Source: [Actinomadura] parvosata subsp. kistnae (lineage in GTDB: Bacteria > Actinomycetota > Actinomycetes > Streptosporangiales > Streptosporangiaceae). From it: 64,000 bases of DNA. The stretch covers positions 434,001 through 498,000 of the forward strand of contig NZ_OOHJ01000015.1 of assembly GCF_900323885.1 (NCBI RefSeq), in the 5' to 3' direction. The translations under genes and the position numbers were made by a program. How positions within the stretch are numbered: position 1 is the first letter of the stretch; the number at the start of each line of letters is the position of its first letter. Shown piece after piece: positions 42,127-49,534 of this stretch. The notes under the pieces are model-generated. The model did not search any database. It was not told the origin of the DNA and saw only the letters and a list, made by a program, of their open reading frames with translations.

Positions 42127-42146
42127 CACATCCGTCATTTGACGGT
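42127..42146 (-). promoter_or_regulatory. Motif A, copy 2, upstream of the VOC gene
   Basis: On the minus strand it reads CCGTCA-AA-TGACGG-ATGTG, oriented toward the VOC gene as copies 1 and 3 are toward theirs. It lies between the VOC gene and the small ORF at 42186. Confidence 0.6.
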
Positions 42147-42185
42147 CATTCACGGCAGCCCCGAGACGGGTGGCGGCGGACTCGC

Positions 42186-42509
42186 CTAGGCGCGGACGAG
42201 AGGGTGGGTGTGGAGGCCGTCCGGGGTGCGGAAGACGGCGGCGCGGTGGCGGTGGCGGGCGGTGCCGCGGCAGCGGGCGGCGACCCGGACGGGCCAGGCG
42301 TCCGCCCGGAGACGGGGACGGCCCAGGGGGGCGCCGCATCGTGTGCAGCGGTTCTCGGCCGCGACCGTCTCATAGGCGGTCTCGATCATCCACTTCTCCG
42401 CGGGTCCGGGAGGCTCGTACCCGTGCCGTTCGGTCCGGGGCGGGGCGGCCGGGTCGAAGCCTGCGGTCAGGTAGGCCATGAAGGTCCACGGCAGGAAGAA
42501 CCACTCCAT
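42186..42509 (-). CDS. Small hypothetical protein downstream of the flavoprotein gene
   Basis: A 107-residue ORF from ATG 42509 with GGGAG nine bases upstream, 16 bp after the flavoprotein stop. It opens MEWFFLPWTFMAYLTAGFD, has CTRCGAPLGRP (a possible half of a zinc ribbon, residues 55-65) and a basic C-terminus with several Arg/His. Its position makes it a likely operon partner of the flavoprotein. I do not recognise the family. Confidence 0.6.
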   Translation of the reverse strand: MEWFFLPWTFMAYLTAGFDPAAPPRTERHGYEPPGPAEKWMIETAYETVAAENRCTRCGAPLGRPRLRADAWPVRVAARCRGTARHRHRAAVFRTPDGLHTHPLVRA

Positions 42510-42525
42510 GTTCGTGCTCCCGTTC

Positions 42526-43959
42526 TCAGCGCCCGCTGCGCAGCGGGACGGCGGTGTCCCGATGGGTTTCGAGGAGGCGGAGCCAGACCTCGCTGAGCGT
42601 CGGGAAGGCCGGGACGGCGTGCCAGAGGCGCTCCAGCGGGATCTCGCCGGTGATGGCGAACGTCGCGGACTGCAGCAGCTCGGCGACGCCGCGGCCGGCG
42701 AAGGTGGCGCCCAGGAGGGTGCCGCGGGCGGGATCGAGGAGGATGCGGGCCCGGCCCCGGTAAGCGGGGCTGTGCTGGTGGGCGCCGGCGACGAGGCCGA
42801 GGTCGTAGTCGACGACGTCCGCCTCCCTGCCCAGCCGCGCGGCGTCGGCGGTGGTGAGGCCGACGCAGGCGATCTCGGGGTCGGCGAAGAGGACCTGGGG
42901 GACGGCGACCTGGTCGGCCGTTCCGGTGTGGCGGCTCCACGGGCCGCGGTCGAGGGGCTGGTCGCGGGCCCGGTCGGCGATGACCGTACCGGCGATCCTC
43001 GCCTGATACTTGCCCTGGTGGGTGAGGAGGGCGCGCTCGTTGACGTCGCCGACGGCGTACAGCCAGTCGCCGGGGACGCCGGGCACGGTGTAGGTGTCGT
43101 CGCAGGGCAGCCGGCTGCCGGGGCGCAGGCCGACGGTCTCCAGGCCGAGGTCGTCGGTGCGGGGAGCCCGGCCGGTCGCGAGCAGGAGCTCGTCGGCATG
43201 CAGCACCTGCCCGTCCGACAGGGTGAGCCGGACGTCGGTGTCGCGGGTCGCGGCGGTGAGGGTCGTGTCGAGGCGCAGGTCGACGCCCGAGGCGCGGAGC
43301 GCGTCGGCGACGAGGTCGGCGGCGAAGCGTTCCATCCGGGGAAGCAGCCCCGACTCCCGGACGAGGAGGGTGACCTGGGAGCCGAGGGCCTGCCAGGCGG
43401 TGGCCATCTCGACGGCGACGACGCCCCCGCCGACGACGGCCAGCCGGGGCGGGACCCGGGTCGCGCTGGTGGCTTCGCGGCTGGTCCAGGGCCGCAGGGC
43501 GGCTAGACCGGGCAGCGGGGGCAGGGCGGGGCGGCTTCCGGTGCAGACGGCCACGGCGTGCCGGGCCGCCAGCCGCAGGGTCTCGCCGTCCGCACCGGTC
43601 ACCTCCACCATCCGCGGCCCGGACAGCCGCGCATGCCCGCGGATCAGGGTGATGCCCGCCTGCTCCAGCCACCGCACCTGCGGTCGGTCGTCCCAGCCGC
43701 TGGACATCCGGTCGCGGTGCCGCAGGACGGCTTCGACGTCCAGCGGGCCAGGGTCGATGCCGGGCATGTCGCGGGCCTCCGCGTGCAGCAGGACCGGCCG
43801 GAGCAGCGCCTTGCTGGGCTCGCACGCCCAATAGGAGCACTCTCCGCCGACCAGCTCGGCTTCCACGATGACGGTGTCCAGCCCGGCGGCGGCCGTCCGG
43901 TCGGCGACGTTCTCGCCGACCGGTCCGGCGCCGATGACGACGACGTCGAAAATGCGCAC
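42526..43959 (-). CDS. NAD(P)/FAD pyridine nucleotide-disulfide oxidoreductase (mercuric reductase/Lpd-like)
   Basis: The 477-residue flavoprotein has FAD motif VVIGAGPVGENVA (residues 6-18), redox-active Cys pair in GGECSYWACEPSKA (near residue 45), the NAD(P) motif VVGGGVVAVEMA, the second FAD motif LYAVGDVN, and a C-terminal dimerisation domain. In lipoamide dehydrogenases that domain ends with an HPT active-site His; here the segment is VPAFPTLSEVW, so the catalytic His is missing. It probably acts on a different disulfide, quinone or metal ion. GTG 43959 has GGAG four bases upstream. Motif A copy 3 is 84 bp upstream. Confidence 0.88.
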   Translation of the reverse strand: MRIFDVVVIGAGPVGENVADRTAAAGLDTVIVEAELVGGECSYWACEPSKALLRPVLLHAEARDMPGIDPGPLDVEAVLRHRDRMSSGWDDRPQVRWLEQAGITLIRGHARLSGPRMVEVTGADGETLRLAARHAVAVCTGSRPALPPLPGLAALRPWTSREATSATRVPPRLAVVGGGVVAVEMATAWQALGSQVTLLVRESGLLPRMERFAADLVADALRASGVDLRLDTTLTAATRDTDVRLTLSDGQVLHADELLLATGRAPRTDDLGLETVGLRPGSRLPCDDTYTVPGVPGDWLYAVGDVNERALLTHQGKYQARIAGTVIADRARDQPLDRGPWSRHTGTADQVAVPQVLFADPEIACVGLTTADAARLGREADVVDYDLGLVAGAHQHSPAYRGRARILLDPARGTLLGATFAGRGVAELLQSATFAITGEIPLERLWHAVPAFPTLSEVWLRLLETHRDTAVPLRSGR

Positions 43960-44042
43960 AGGATCTCCAATGTGGACGGGAAGGCGGCGGTCCGCCGTCC
44001 CCCATGGGGGCGCTCCCACTGTCGGCCGCGCCCCTGATCGCG

Positions 44043-44062
44043 CACATCCGTCATCTGACGGT
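44043..44062 (-). promoter_or_regulatory. Motif A, copy 3, upstream of the flavoprotein gene
   Basis: On the minus strand it reads CCGTCA-GA-TGACGG-ATGTG-CGCGATC. It agrees with copy 1 beyond the dyad. It lies in the 108-bp divergent gap between the flavoprotein and the LuxR remnant. Confidence 0.6.
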
Positions 44063-44067
44063 GAGTC

Positions 44068-44439
44068 GTGCGACGCCTGGCGGAGGTGGGCAACGCCTGG
44101 CCGCGAGCGCCGCACCCGGCACAGGCCCGTGTCTCCCGGGTGCTCGTCGTGCGGGACGAGGCGGGCGTGGGCAAGAGTGCGCTGCTGGAGGAAGCGGCGG
44201 AGCTGGCCGTCCGGGACGGCCACCTCGTCATCCGGATCACCGGGGTCGAGGTCGAGCTGGAGTATTCCGGGCTGCACCAGTTGCTCTACCAACTGCTCCC
44301 GCTGAGCGACGGCAGCCGCCCGGTGCTCGACGCGGTCACCGGCCGGCGAGCCGACGCCCCTCCGTCGTCGATGACGCTCGGCGTCGCGGTGCTCGACCTG
44401 CTGTCGGACATCGCGGCGCGGCCCTGTGTGACGCCATGA
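44068..44439 (+). pseudogene. N-terminal remnant of a large LuxR-type (LAL/AAA) regulator
   Basis: GTG 44068 opens 123 residues that contain a P-loop (RVLVVRDEAGVGKSALLEEAAELA) and the following YSGLHQLLYQLLPL and VLDLLSDIAA segments, exactly the start of the roughly 900-residue LuxR regulators with an N-terminal AAA domain. It then stops. The rest, including Walker B and the HTH, is absent. The usual N-terminal RExxL segment is also degraded. The break lies 38 bp from the 3' end of the tRNA at 44477. This gene may once have controlled the motif A promoters. Confidence 0.75.
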
Positions 44440-44476
44440 ACCGCCACGACCGCGGCACGGCGTCGAAGCACTGACG

Positions 44477-44549
44477 TGCCGCTCCAGGGATTCGAACCCT
44501 GAACCTCCGCCTCCTGAAGGCGGCGCCTCTGCCGTTGGGCCAGAGCGGC
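44477..44549 (-). tRNA. tRNA with Leu anticodon CAG on a class I body
   Basis: The minus-strand sequence folds as a cloverleaf: acceptor GCCGCTC/GAGCGGC, D-arm with GGC, anticodon stem CCGCC/GGCGG with loop TTCAGGA (U33, anticodon CAG, G37), five-base variable loop, T-arm CAGGG-TTCGAAT-CCCTG, discriminator A. Anticodon CAG reads the Leu codon CUG, yet bacterial tRNA-Leu normally has a long variable arm. Here it is short. It may be an accessory or unusual tRNA; charging identity is uncertain. Confidence 0.75.
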
Positions 44550-44681
44550 TTGGGCCCCGGGCCTGGCTGGCGTGGGCCGGCCCGGGGCGTGGGCCGGGTC
44601 CGGCCGGGGGCGCCATTCCCGCCGGCCAGGCCGTGGCCCGCGGCCCTTTCCTTTCAGGGCCGCCGTCTTTTCACAATGGGG

Positions 44682-44757
44682 TCCGAGTGGCAGGATTCGA
44701 ACCTGCGGTGCTCCTGCTCCCAAGGCAGGCGGGCTGACCAAGCTGCCCCACACTCGG
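44682..44757 (-). tRNA. tRNA-Pro(TGG)
   Basis: 76-nt minus-strand cloverleaf: acceptor CCGAGTG/CACTCGG with C1-G72 and A73 as in bacterial tRNA-Pro, anticodon loop CTTGGGA (anticodon UGG), and T-arm GCAGG-TTCGAAT-CCTGC. It lies 132 bp upstream of the Leu-anticodon tRNA on the same strand, so they may be one transcript. Confidence 0.85.
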
Positions 44758-44778
44758 CTGGTGGAAGGGGAAATGAAG

Positions 44779-44807
44779 AAGCCGCCTCGAAGTGGTCGAG
44801 ACGGCTT
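44779..44807 (-). terminator. Hairpin after the MscS gene, probable terminator
   Basis: AAGCCG-C-CTCGA and TCGAG-A-CGGCTT arms form a stem of about 11 bp with a five-base loop; the minus strand continues TCTTCATTT. It lies between the MscS stop and the tRNA-Pro. The rest of 44808-44972 shows no gene. Confidence 0.55.
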
Positions 44808-44972
44808 TCCCGCGAACCCGTGTGTGGGTCAGCCGGAAAGCCTTCGCCGCAGCTCGGGCAGGGTGGCGGCGCTGGGTCGTGGCAGGGTCTGGGTGTGCAC
44901 GTCGCCGCCTTTCCTTTTCGTTTTCCTGGACGATGTCCACGGTAGGCCGGTGATCGGCTCCGTGCCACTTAT

Positions 44973-46040
44973 TTATTCGCCGGCGCCGACGCGGCTTTCC
45001 GGGGTGTCGACGCGGAAGCGGGGCAGCGAGTCGGGGTAGTTGTCGCGGATGAAATTGACCAGGAATTCGCGTACGTCGCACTTGAGGTCCCAGGAGGACG
45101 GCGAGTCGGCGGCGCTCATGAGGGCGCGCAGCTCGACCAGGCCGTTCGGCAGCACGTCGGTGACCTGGAGGGTCCAGTCCTTCTGGTCCCACAGCGGGTT
45201 GCCCTGGAGGAACTCGTAGAGGGCGTCGCGCAGCTTCGGCACGGGGACCGACCAGTCGACGCGCAGCAGGCAGACGGCCAGGACGCGGCTGCCGTGGCGG
45301 GTCCAGTTCTCGAACGGGTTCTGGGTGAAGTAGGAGACGGGCAGCACGAGGCGGCGCTCGTCCCACAGGCGGACCACCACGTACGTGAGCGTGAGCTCCT
45401 CGATGCGGCCCCACTCGTTCTCCACCACGACCACGTCGTCGAGGCGCAGCGCGTCGCTGAAGGCGAGTTGCAGGCCGGCGAGCATGTTGCCGATGGTGGG
45501 CTGGGCGGCGATGCCGACGATGGCGCCGGCGATGCCGGCCGAGGCGAGCAGTCCGGCGCCGAGCGCGCGGACCTGCGGGAAGGAGAAGAGCATGGCGCCG
45601 ACCGCGATCACGATGATGACGGCGGCGGCGACGCGGCGGACCAGCGCGATCTGCGTCATGATCCGCCGCGCGCGCCGGTTGCGCTCCCCTTCGACCAGCA
45701 CGAGCCGTTCGAGGATGACGTCGGTCAGCGCGTACGTGGCCTGCACGACGAGCCAGGTCACCGCGGCGATCGAGGCCAGCCCGAGCACCCGCTCGACGCT
45801 GCCGGCCACGCTCTTCTCGCTGGGCGAGCCGCCGAACATGCCGGGCCCGAAGACGAGGTTGAACGCCAGCACGGCGGCCACCGCGAAGGCGGGCCACGTA
45901 CAGTGCTCCACCAGGTGGCGGGCGAGCGCCCATTTCCGGCCCACCCTGGTGAGGACCCTCCTGGACAGCTCGACCAGGAGAACGGCTCCCACCACCGAGA
46001 TGACGAGGATCGGCCAGTCAGCCGGAGACTGCACGCTCAT
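44973..46040 (-). CDS. Small-conductance mechanosensitive channel (MscS family)
   Basis: The 355-residue membrane protein has four to five hydrophobic helices. The last is the Gly/Ala-rich pore helix with the MscS signature (LGAGLLASAGIAGAIVGIAAQPTIGNMLAGLQLAFSDALRLDDVV). The cytoplasmic beta domain (VVENEWGRIEELTLTYVVVRLWDERRLVLPVSYFTQNPFENWT) follows. It opens under membrane tension to release solutes during hypo-osmotic shock. The gene starts 12 bp after nrdB and may be in the same transcript. Confidence 0.92.
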   Translation of the reverse strand: MSVQSPADWPILVISVVGAVLLVELSRRVLTRVGRKWALARHLVEHCTWPAFAVAAVLAFNLVFGPGMFGGSPSEKSVAGSVERVLGLASIAAVTWLVVQATYALTDVILERLVLVEGERNRRARRIMTQIALVRRVAAAVIIVIAVGAMLFSFPQVRALGAGLLASAGIAGAIVGIAAQPTIGNMLAGLQLAFSDALRLDDVVVVENEWGRIEELTLTYVVVRLWDERRLVLPVSYFTQNPFENWTRHGSRVLAVCLLRVDWSVPVPKLRDALYEFLQGNPLWDQKDWTLQVTDVLPNGLVELRALMSAADSPSSWDLKCDVREFLVNFIRDNYPDSLPRFRVDTPESRVGAGE

Positions 46041-46052
46041 GCCCCCAATGTC

Positions 46053-47048
46053 TTAGAACGTCTCGTCAAAGGTCACATTTCCCTCAACAGCCACTTGATA
46101 CGCGGAAACGCGACGTTCGAAGAAATTGGCCAGCTCCTGCACGTCCTGCAGCTCCATGAACGCGAACGGGTTCGCCGAGCCGTACCGCCTGGGCATACCC
46201 AGCCTGACCAGGCGCTGGTCGGCCACGTACTCCAGATACTGGCGCATCTGGTCCACGCTCATGCCGGGCATGCCCGCGCCGCACAGATCCTCGGCGAAGG
46301 CCAGCTCGGCGGCCACCGCCTCCTCCAGCATCAGCGTCACCTGCTTGCCGAGCTCGTCGTCGAACAGCGACGGCTCCTCGGCCCGCACGGTGTCCACGAC
46401 GCTGAACGCGAACTCCATGTGCATGGACTCGTCCCGGAACACCCAGTTGGTGCCGGTGGCCAGGCCGCCGAGCAGGCCGCGGGAGCGGAACCAGTAGACG
46501 TAGGCGAAGGCGCCGTAGAAGAACAGGCCCTCGATGCAGGCGGCGAAGCAGATCAGGTTGAGCAGGAACTGGCGGCGCTGCTCGGCGGTCTCCAGCCGCT
46601 TCAGGCTCTCGATGGAGTCGATCCACTTGAAGCAGAACTCGGCCTTGTCCCGGATCGACGGGATGTGCTCGATCGCGGCGAACGCCTTGACCCGCTCGTC
46701 CGGGTCCGGCAGGTACGTGTCGAGCAGCGTCAGGTAGAACTGCACGTGCACGGCCTCCTCGAACAGCTGCCTGCTGAGGTAGAGGCGCGCTTCGGGGGCG
46801 TTGACGTGCTGGTAGAGGTTGAGCACGAGGTTGTTGGCCACGATGGAGTCGCCGGTGGCGAAGAACGCGACCAGCCGGTTGATCAGGTGCCGCTCCTGCG
46901 GCGTCATCCTGGCCAGGTCGGCGAGGTCGTTGTGCAGGTCCACCTCCTCGACGGTCCACGTGTTGCGGATCGCGGCGCGGTAGCGCTCGTAGAAGTCCGG
47001 GTACCGCATGGGCCGGAGGGTGAGGTCCATTCCGGGGTCGAGCAGCAT
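46053..47048 (-). CDS. nrdB: Ribonucleotide reductase class I, beta subunit
   Basis: The 331-residue radical subunit has the diiron ligands in the usual order: Asp/Glu in ATGDSIV, EEAVHVQFY with the radical Tyr four residues after the His, Glu in ACIEGLFF, and ESMHMEF. The C-terminal NVTFDETF tail is the piece that docks to the alpha subunit. It generates the tyrosyl radical used by NrdA to make deoxyribonucleotides. It lies 15 bp after nrdA. AAGGAG is upstream of ATG 47048. Confidence 0.95.
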   Translation of the reverse strand: MLLDPGMDLTLRPMRYPDFYERYRAAIRNTWTVEEVDLHNDLADLARMTPQERHLINRLVAFFATGDSIVANNLVLNLYQHVNAPEARLYLSRQLFEEAVHVQFYLTLLDTYLPDPDERVKAFAAIEHIPSIRDKAEFCFKWIDSIESLKRLETAEQRRQFLLNLICFAACIEGLFFYGAFAYVYWFRSRGLLGGLATGTNWVFRDESMHMEFAFSVVDTVRAEEPSLFDDELGKQVTLMLEEAVAAELAFAEDLCGAGMPGMSVDQMRQYLEYVADQRLVRLGMPRRYGSANPFAFMELQDVQELANFFERRVSAYQVAVEGNVTFDETF

Positions 47049-47063
47049 GGGGGTGAAACTCCT

Positions 47064-49226
47064 TTACTGGCAGGCTTCGCAGGTCTCGGGGTTCTCCAGG
47101 GAGCAGGCCAGGGTCTCCGCCTCGGAAAGGGTGGACACCGTGGTCTGCGCGATGCGGGTGGCGGGGCGGGAGCGCAGGTAGTAGGTGGTCTTCAGGCCCT
47201 GCTTCCACGCGTAGGCGTACATCGAGGAGAGCTTGCCGATGGTCGGGCTGGCCATGAAGAGGTTGAGCGACTGCGACTGGTCGATGTACGGCTGGCGCGC
47301 GGCGGCCAGGTCGATAAGCGCCTTCTGCGGCAGCTCCCAGGCCGTGCGGTAGAGCAGCTTGAGGTCGTCGGGGACGCCGGGGAGCTGCTGCACCGAGCCG
47401 TCGGCGCGCTTGAGGTCGTCGCGCAGCTGCTGCGTCCACAGGCCGCGGGCCTGGAGGTCGGCCACCAGGTAGCGGTTGACCTGGAGGAACTCGCCCGACA
47501 GGGTCTCGCGCTTGAACACGTTGGACACCTGCGGCTCGATGCACTCGTAGCAGCCGGCGATGGAGGCGATCGTGGCCGTCGGCGCGATGGCGATCATGAG
47601 GGAGTTGCGCAGGCCGGTGCGGGCGATCTTCTCCCGCAGCGCGTCCCACCGTCCGGTCGTGCCCGCGCCGTAGTGGTCGGGGTGCAGGACGCCCGCCGCG
47701 GCGCGGGTCTCGTCGTACGACGGGTGCCGGCCGCGCTCGGCGGCGAGGTCGGCCGAGGTGTCGTACGCCGCCAGCGCGATCTCCTCGGAGATCCTGGTGG
47801 ACAGCTCCAGTGCCCGCGGCGAGTCGAACGGCAGCCGCAGCGTGAAGAACACGTCGGCCAGCCCCATCAGCCCGAGCCCGATGGGCCGCCAGCGCCGGTT
47901 GGCCGCCTCGGCCTCGGGCGTCGGGTAGAAGCCGAGGTCGATGGTGCGGTCGAGGAAGCGGACGGCGGTGCGGACGGTGCCGCGCAGCCGTTGCCAATCC
48001 ACGTCGCCGTCGGCCAGGTGGGCGGCCAGGTTGATCGAGCCGAGGTTGCAGACCGCGGTCTCGGCGTCGCTGGTGACCTCCAGGATCTCTGTGCAGAGGT
48101 TCGACAGGTGGATGACGTTGCCGGGGCGGGCGGTCTGGTTGGAGGTGCGGTTGGCGGCGTCCTTGAACGTCATCCAGCCGTTGCCGGTCTGGGCGAGCGT
48201 GCGCATCATCCGGCCGTAGAGGGTGCGGGCCGGGATCTGCCTGACATATCGCCCAGCGGCCTCGTAAGCGCGATATCTCGCGTCGAACTCCGTCCCGTAC
48301 AGGTCGGTGAGGTCGGGCGTCTCCTTCGGGTCGAACAGCGACCACATCTCGTCGGCCTCCACCCGGCGCATGAACTCGTCGGGCACCCAGTTGGCCAGGT
48401 TCAGGTTGTGGGTGCGGCGGGCGTCCTCGCCGGTGTTGTCCCGCAGCTCCAGGAACTCCTCGATGTCGGCGTGCCAGGTCTCCAGGTAGACGCAGGCCGC
48501 GCCCTTGCGCCGGCCGCCCTGGTTGACCGCCGCCACGGACGAGTCGAGCGTGCGCAGCCAGGGCACGATGCCGTTGGAGTGGCCGTTCGTGCCCCTGATG
48601 AGGGAGCCGCGCGAGCGGACCCGGGTCCAGGAGATGCCGATGCCGCCGGCGTACTTGGACAGGCGGGCGACCTGCCCGTACCGGTCGTAGATCCCCTCCA
48701 GCTCGTCGCGCGGCGAGTCGAGCAGGAAGCAGGACGACAGCTGCGGGCGGCGCGCGCCCGAGTTGAACAGGGTGGGCGAGCTGGGCAGGTACGCCAGCGA
48801 CGACATGAGCCCGTACAGCTCGGCCGCCTCGGCGACGCTCTCCGACAGGCCGCAGGCCACGCGGAGGAAGAAGTGCTGCGGCCGCTCCAGCACCTTGCGC
48901 GTCTCGGGGTGGCGCAGCAGGTAGCGGTCGTAGACCGTGCGCAGCCCGAAGTACTCGAACCGGCCGTCGGCCTCCTCGCTGATCAGCGCGTCCAGCTCGG
49001 CGGCGTGGGCGGCGACGAACTCGGCCAGCCCGTCCTGGATCAGCCCGGCCGCGTGGGTGGCCGCCACCGACTCGGAGAACGAGCGCACGCCGTGCCCGGC
49101 GGCCTCGTCGGCGATCTCCTCGGCCAGCAACCGGGCGGCGACCCGCGAGTTGGCCGGGTCGGCGATCACCCGCGCGGCCGCCTCCTCGATGGCCAGGCGG
49201 CGGTCAACCTCGACGATCTGCGTCAC
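47064..49226 (-). CDS. nrdA: Ribonucleotide reductase class Ia, alpha subunit
   Basis: The 720-residue catalytic subunit has the active-site Cys in SSCFLLDSP, the NLCTEI motif (Asn, Cys and Glu of the catalytic site), the partner Cys in AVCNLGSINL, and the C-terminal redox pair CEACQ. The N-terminal about 90 residues are helical but do not form a clear ATP-cone, so dATP activity control may be absent or altered. With NrdB it reduces ribonucleoside diphosphates. A cobalamin riboswitch lies just upstream. That fits organisms that also have B12-dependent NrdJ and shut down class Ia when B12 is plentiful. Confidence 0.95.
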   Translation of the reverse strand: MTQIVEVDRRLAIEEAAARVIADPANSRVAARLLAEEIADEAAGHGVRSFSESVAATHAAGLIQDGLAEFVAAHAAELDALISEEADGRFEYFGLRTVYDRYLLRHPETRKVLERPQHFFLRVACGLSESVAEAAELYGLMSSLAYLPSSPTLFNSGARRPQLSSCFLLDSPRDELEGIYDRYGQVARLSKYAGGIGISWTRVRSRGSLIRGTNGHSNGIVPWLRTLDSSVAAVNQGGRRKGAACVYLETWHADIEEFLELRDNTGEDARRTHNLNLANWVPDEFMRRVEADEMWSLFDPKETPDLTDLYGTEFDARYRAYEAAGRYVRQIPARTLYGRMMRTLAQTGNGWMTFKDAANRTSNQTARPGNVIHLSNLCTEILEVTSDAETAVCNLGSINLAAHLADGDVDWQRLRGTVRTAVRFLDRTIDLGFYPTPEAEAANRRWRPIGLGLMGLADVFFTLRLPFDSPRALELSTRISEEIALAAYDTSADLAAERGRHPSYDETRAAAGVLHPDHYGAGTTGRWDALREKIARTGLRNSLMIAIAPTATIASIAGCYECIEPQVSNVFKRETLSGEFLQVNRYLVADLQARGLWTQQLRDDLKRADGSVQQLPGVPDDLKLLYRTAWELPQKALIDLAAARQPYIDQSQSLNLFMASPTIGKLSSMYAYAWKQGLKTTYYLRSRPATRIAQTTVSTLSEAETLACSLENPETCEACQ

Positions 49227-49323
49227 GTTCGCTCCTCATCCCCGTGAGGGCATGCGAGAGCACGGCAGCACCCGTCGTCGTGCCGCGTCGCGCTCCGGCC
49301 CACCCTCGAGACCCTGAACACTT

Positions 49324-49346
49324 CATGCCGGGCGCACCCCGGCATG
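49324..49346 (-). promoter_or_regulatory. Perfect hairpin immediately 3' of the riboswitch (expression platform)
   Basis: CATGCCGGG-GTGCG-CCCGGCATG is a 9-bp perfect stem directly after the aptamer in the nrdA leader. It has no U tract. It may act as part of a termination or antitermination switch or block downstream initiation. Confidence 0.6.
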
Positions 49347-49347
49347 C

Positions 49348-49516
49348 CGCTGGCAGGTCTTCGGGCTCGCGGGCACGCTCGATGGCACCTACTGGCCGTC
49401 GCTTCCCGGATCTCTCCAGTGCGTGTGACGGCGGTCGTTCCCGCTCACCGCTGCGGGGCAGCCCCGGAATCGCACCGGGTTCCCTCTTGCTTCGCCTCCT
49501 GCGAGGCGAACCAGCG
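49348..49516 (-). ncRNA. Cobalamin riboswitch controlling nrdAB
   Basis: On the minus strand the closing P1 arms are CGCTGG and CCAGCG. Between them are the core stretch CCGGTGCGATTCCGGGGCTG and the B12 box AGCCCGAAGACCTGCC (49367-49352), a close match to the class I consensus. The leader lies about 120 bp upstream of nrdA. Binding of adenosylcobalamin should lower nrdAB expression, as reported for Streptomyces coelicolor. Confidence 0.93.
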
Positions 49517-49534
49517 ACGAGCAGGATCCTACAT

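Noticed and set aside
41962..42339. N-terminal extension of the VOC protein
   Set aside because: The in-frame extension is Pro/Arg filler, crosses motif A, and the family fold begins at the ATG at 41961.
44810..44972. Small gene between tRNA-Pro and MscS
   Set aside because: Open frames here lack a plausible start and protein-like composition.
45294..49247. A 1,317-codon + strand open frame
   Set aside because: It is antisense to MscS, nrdB and nrdA, which have clear catalytic motifs. Long antisense frames are expected with G/C-ending codons.
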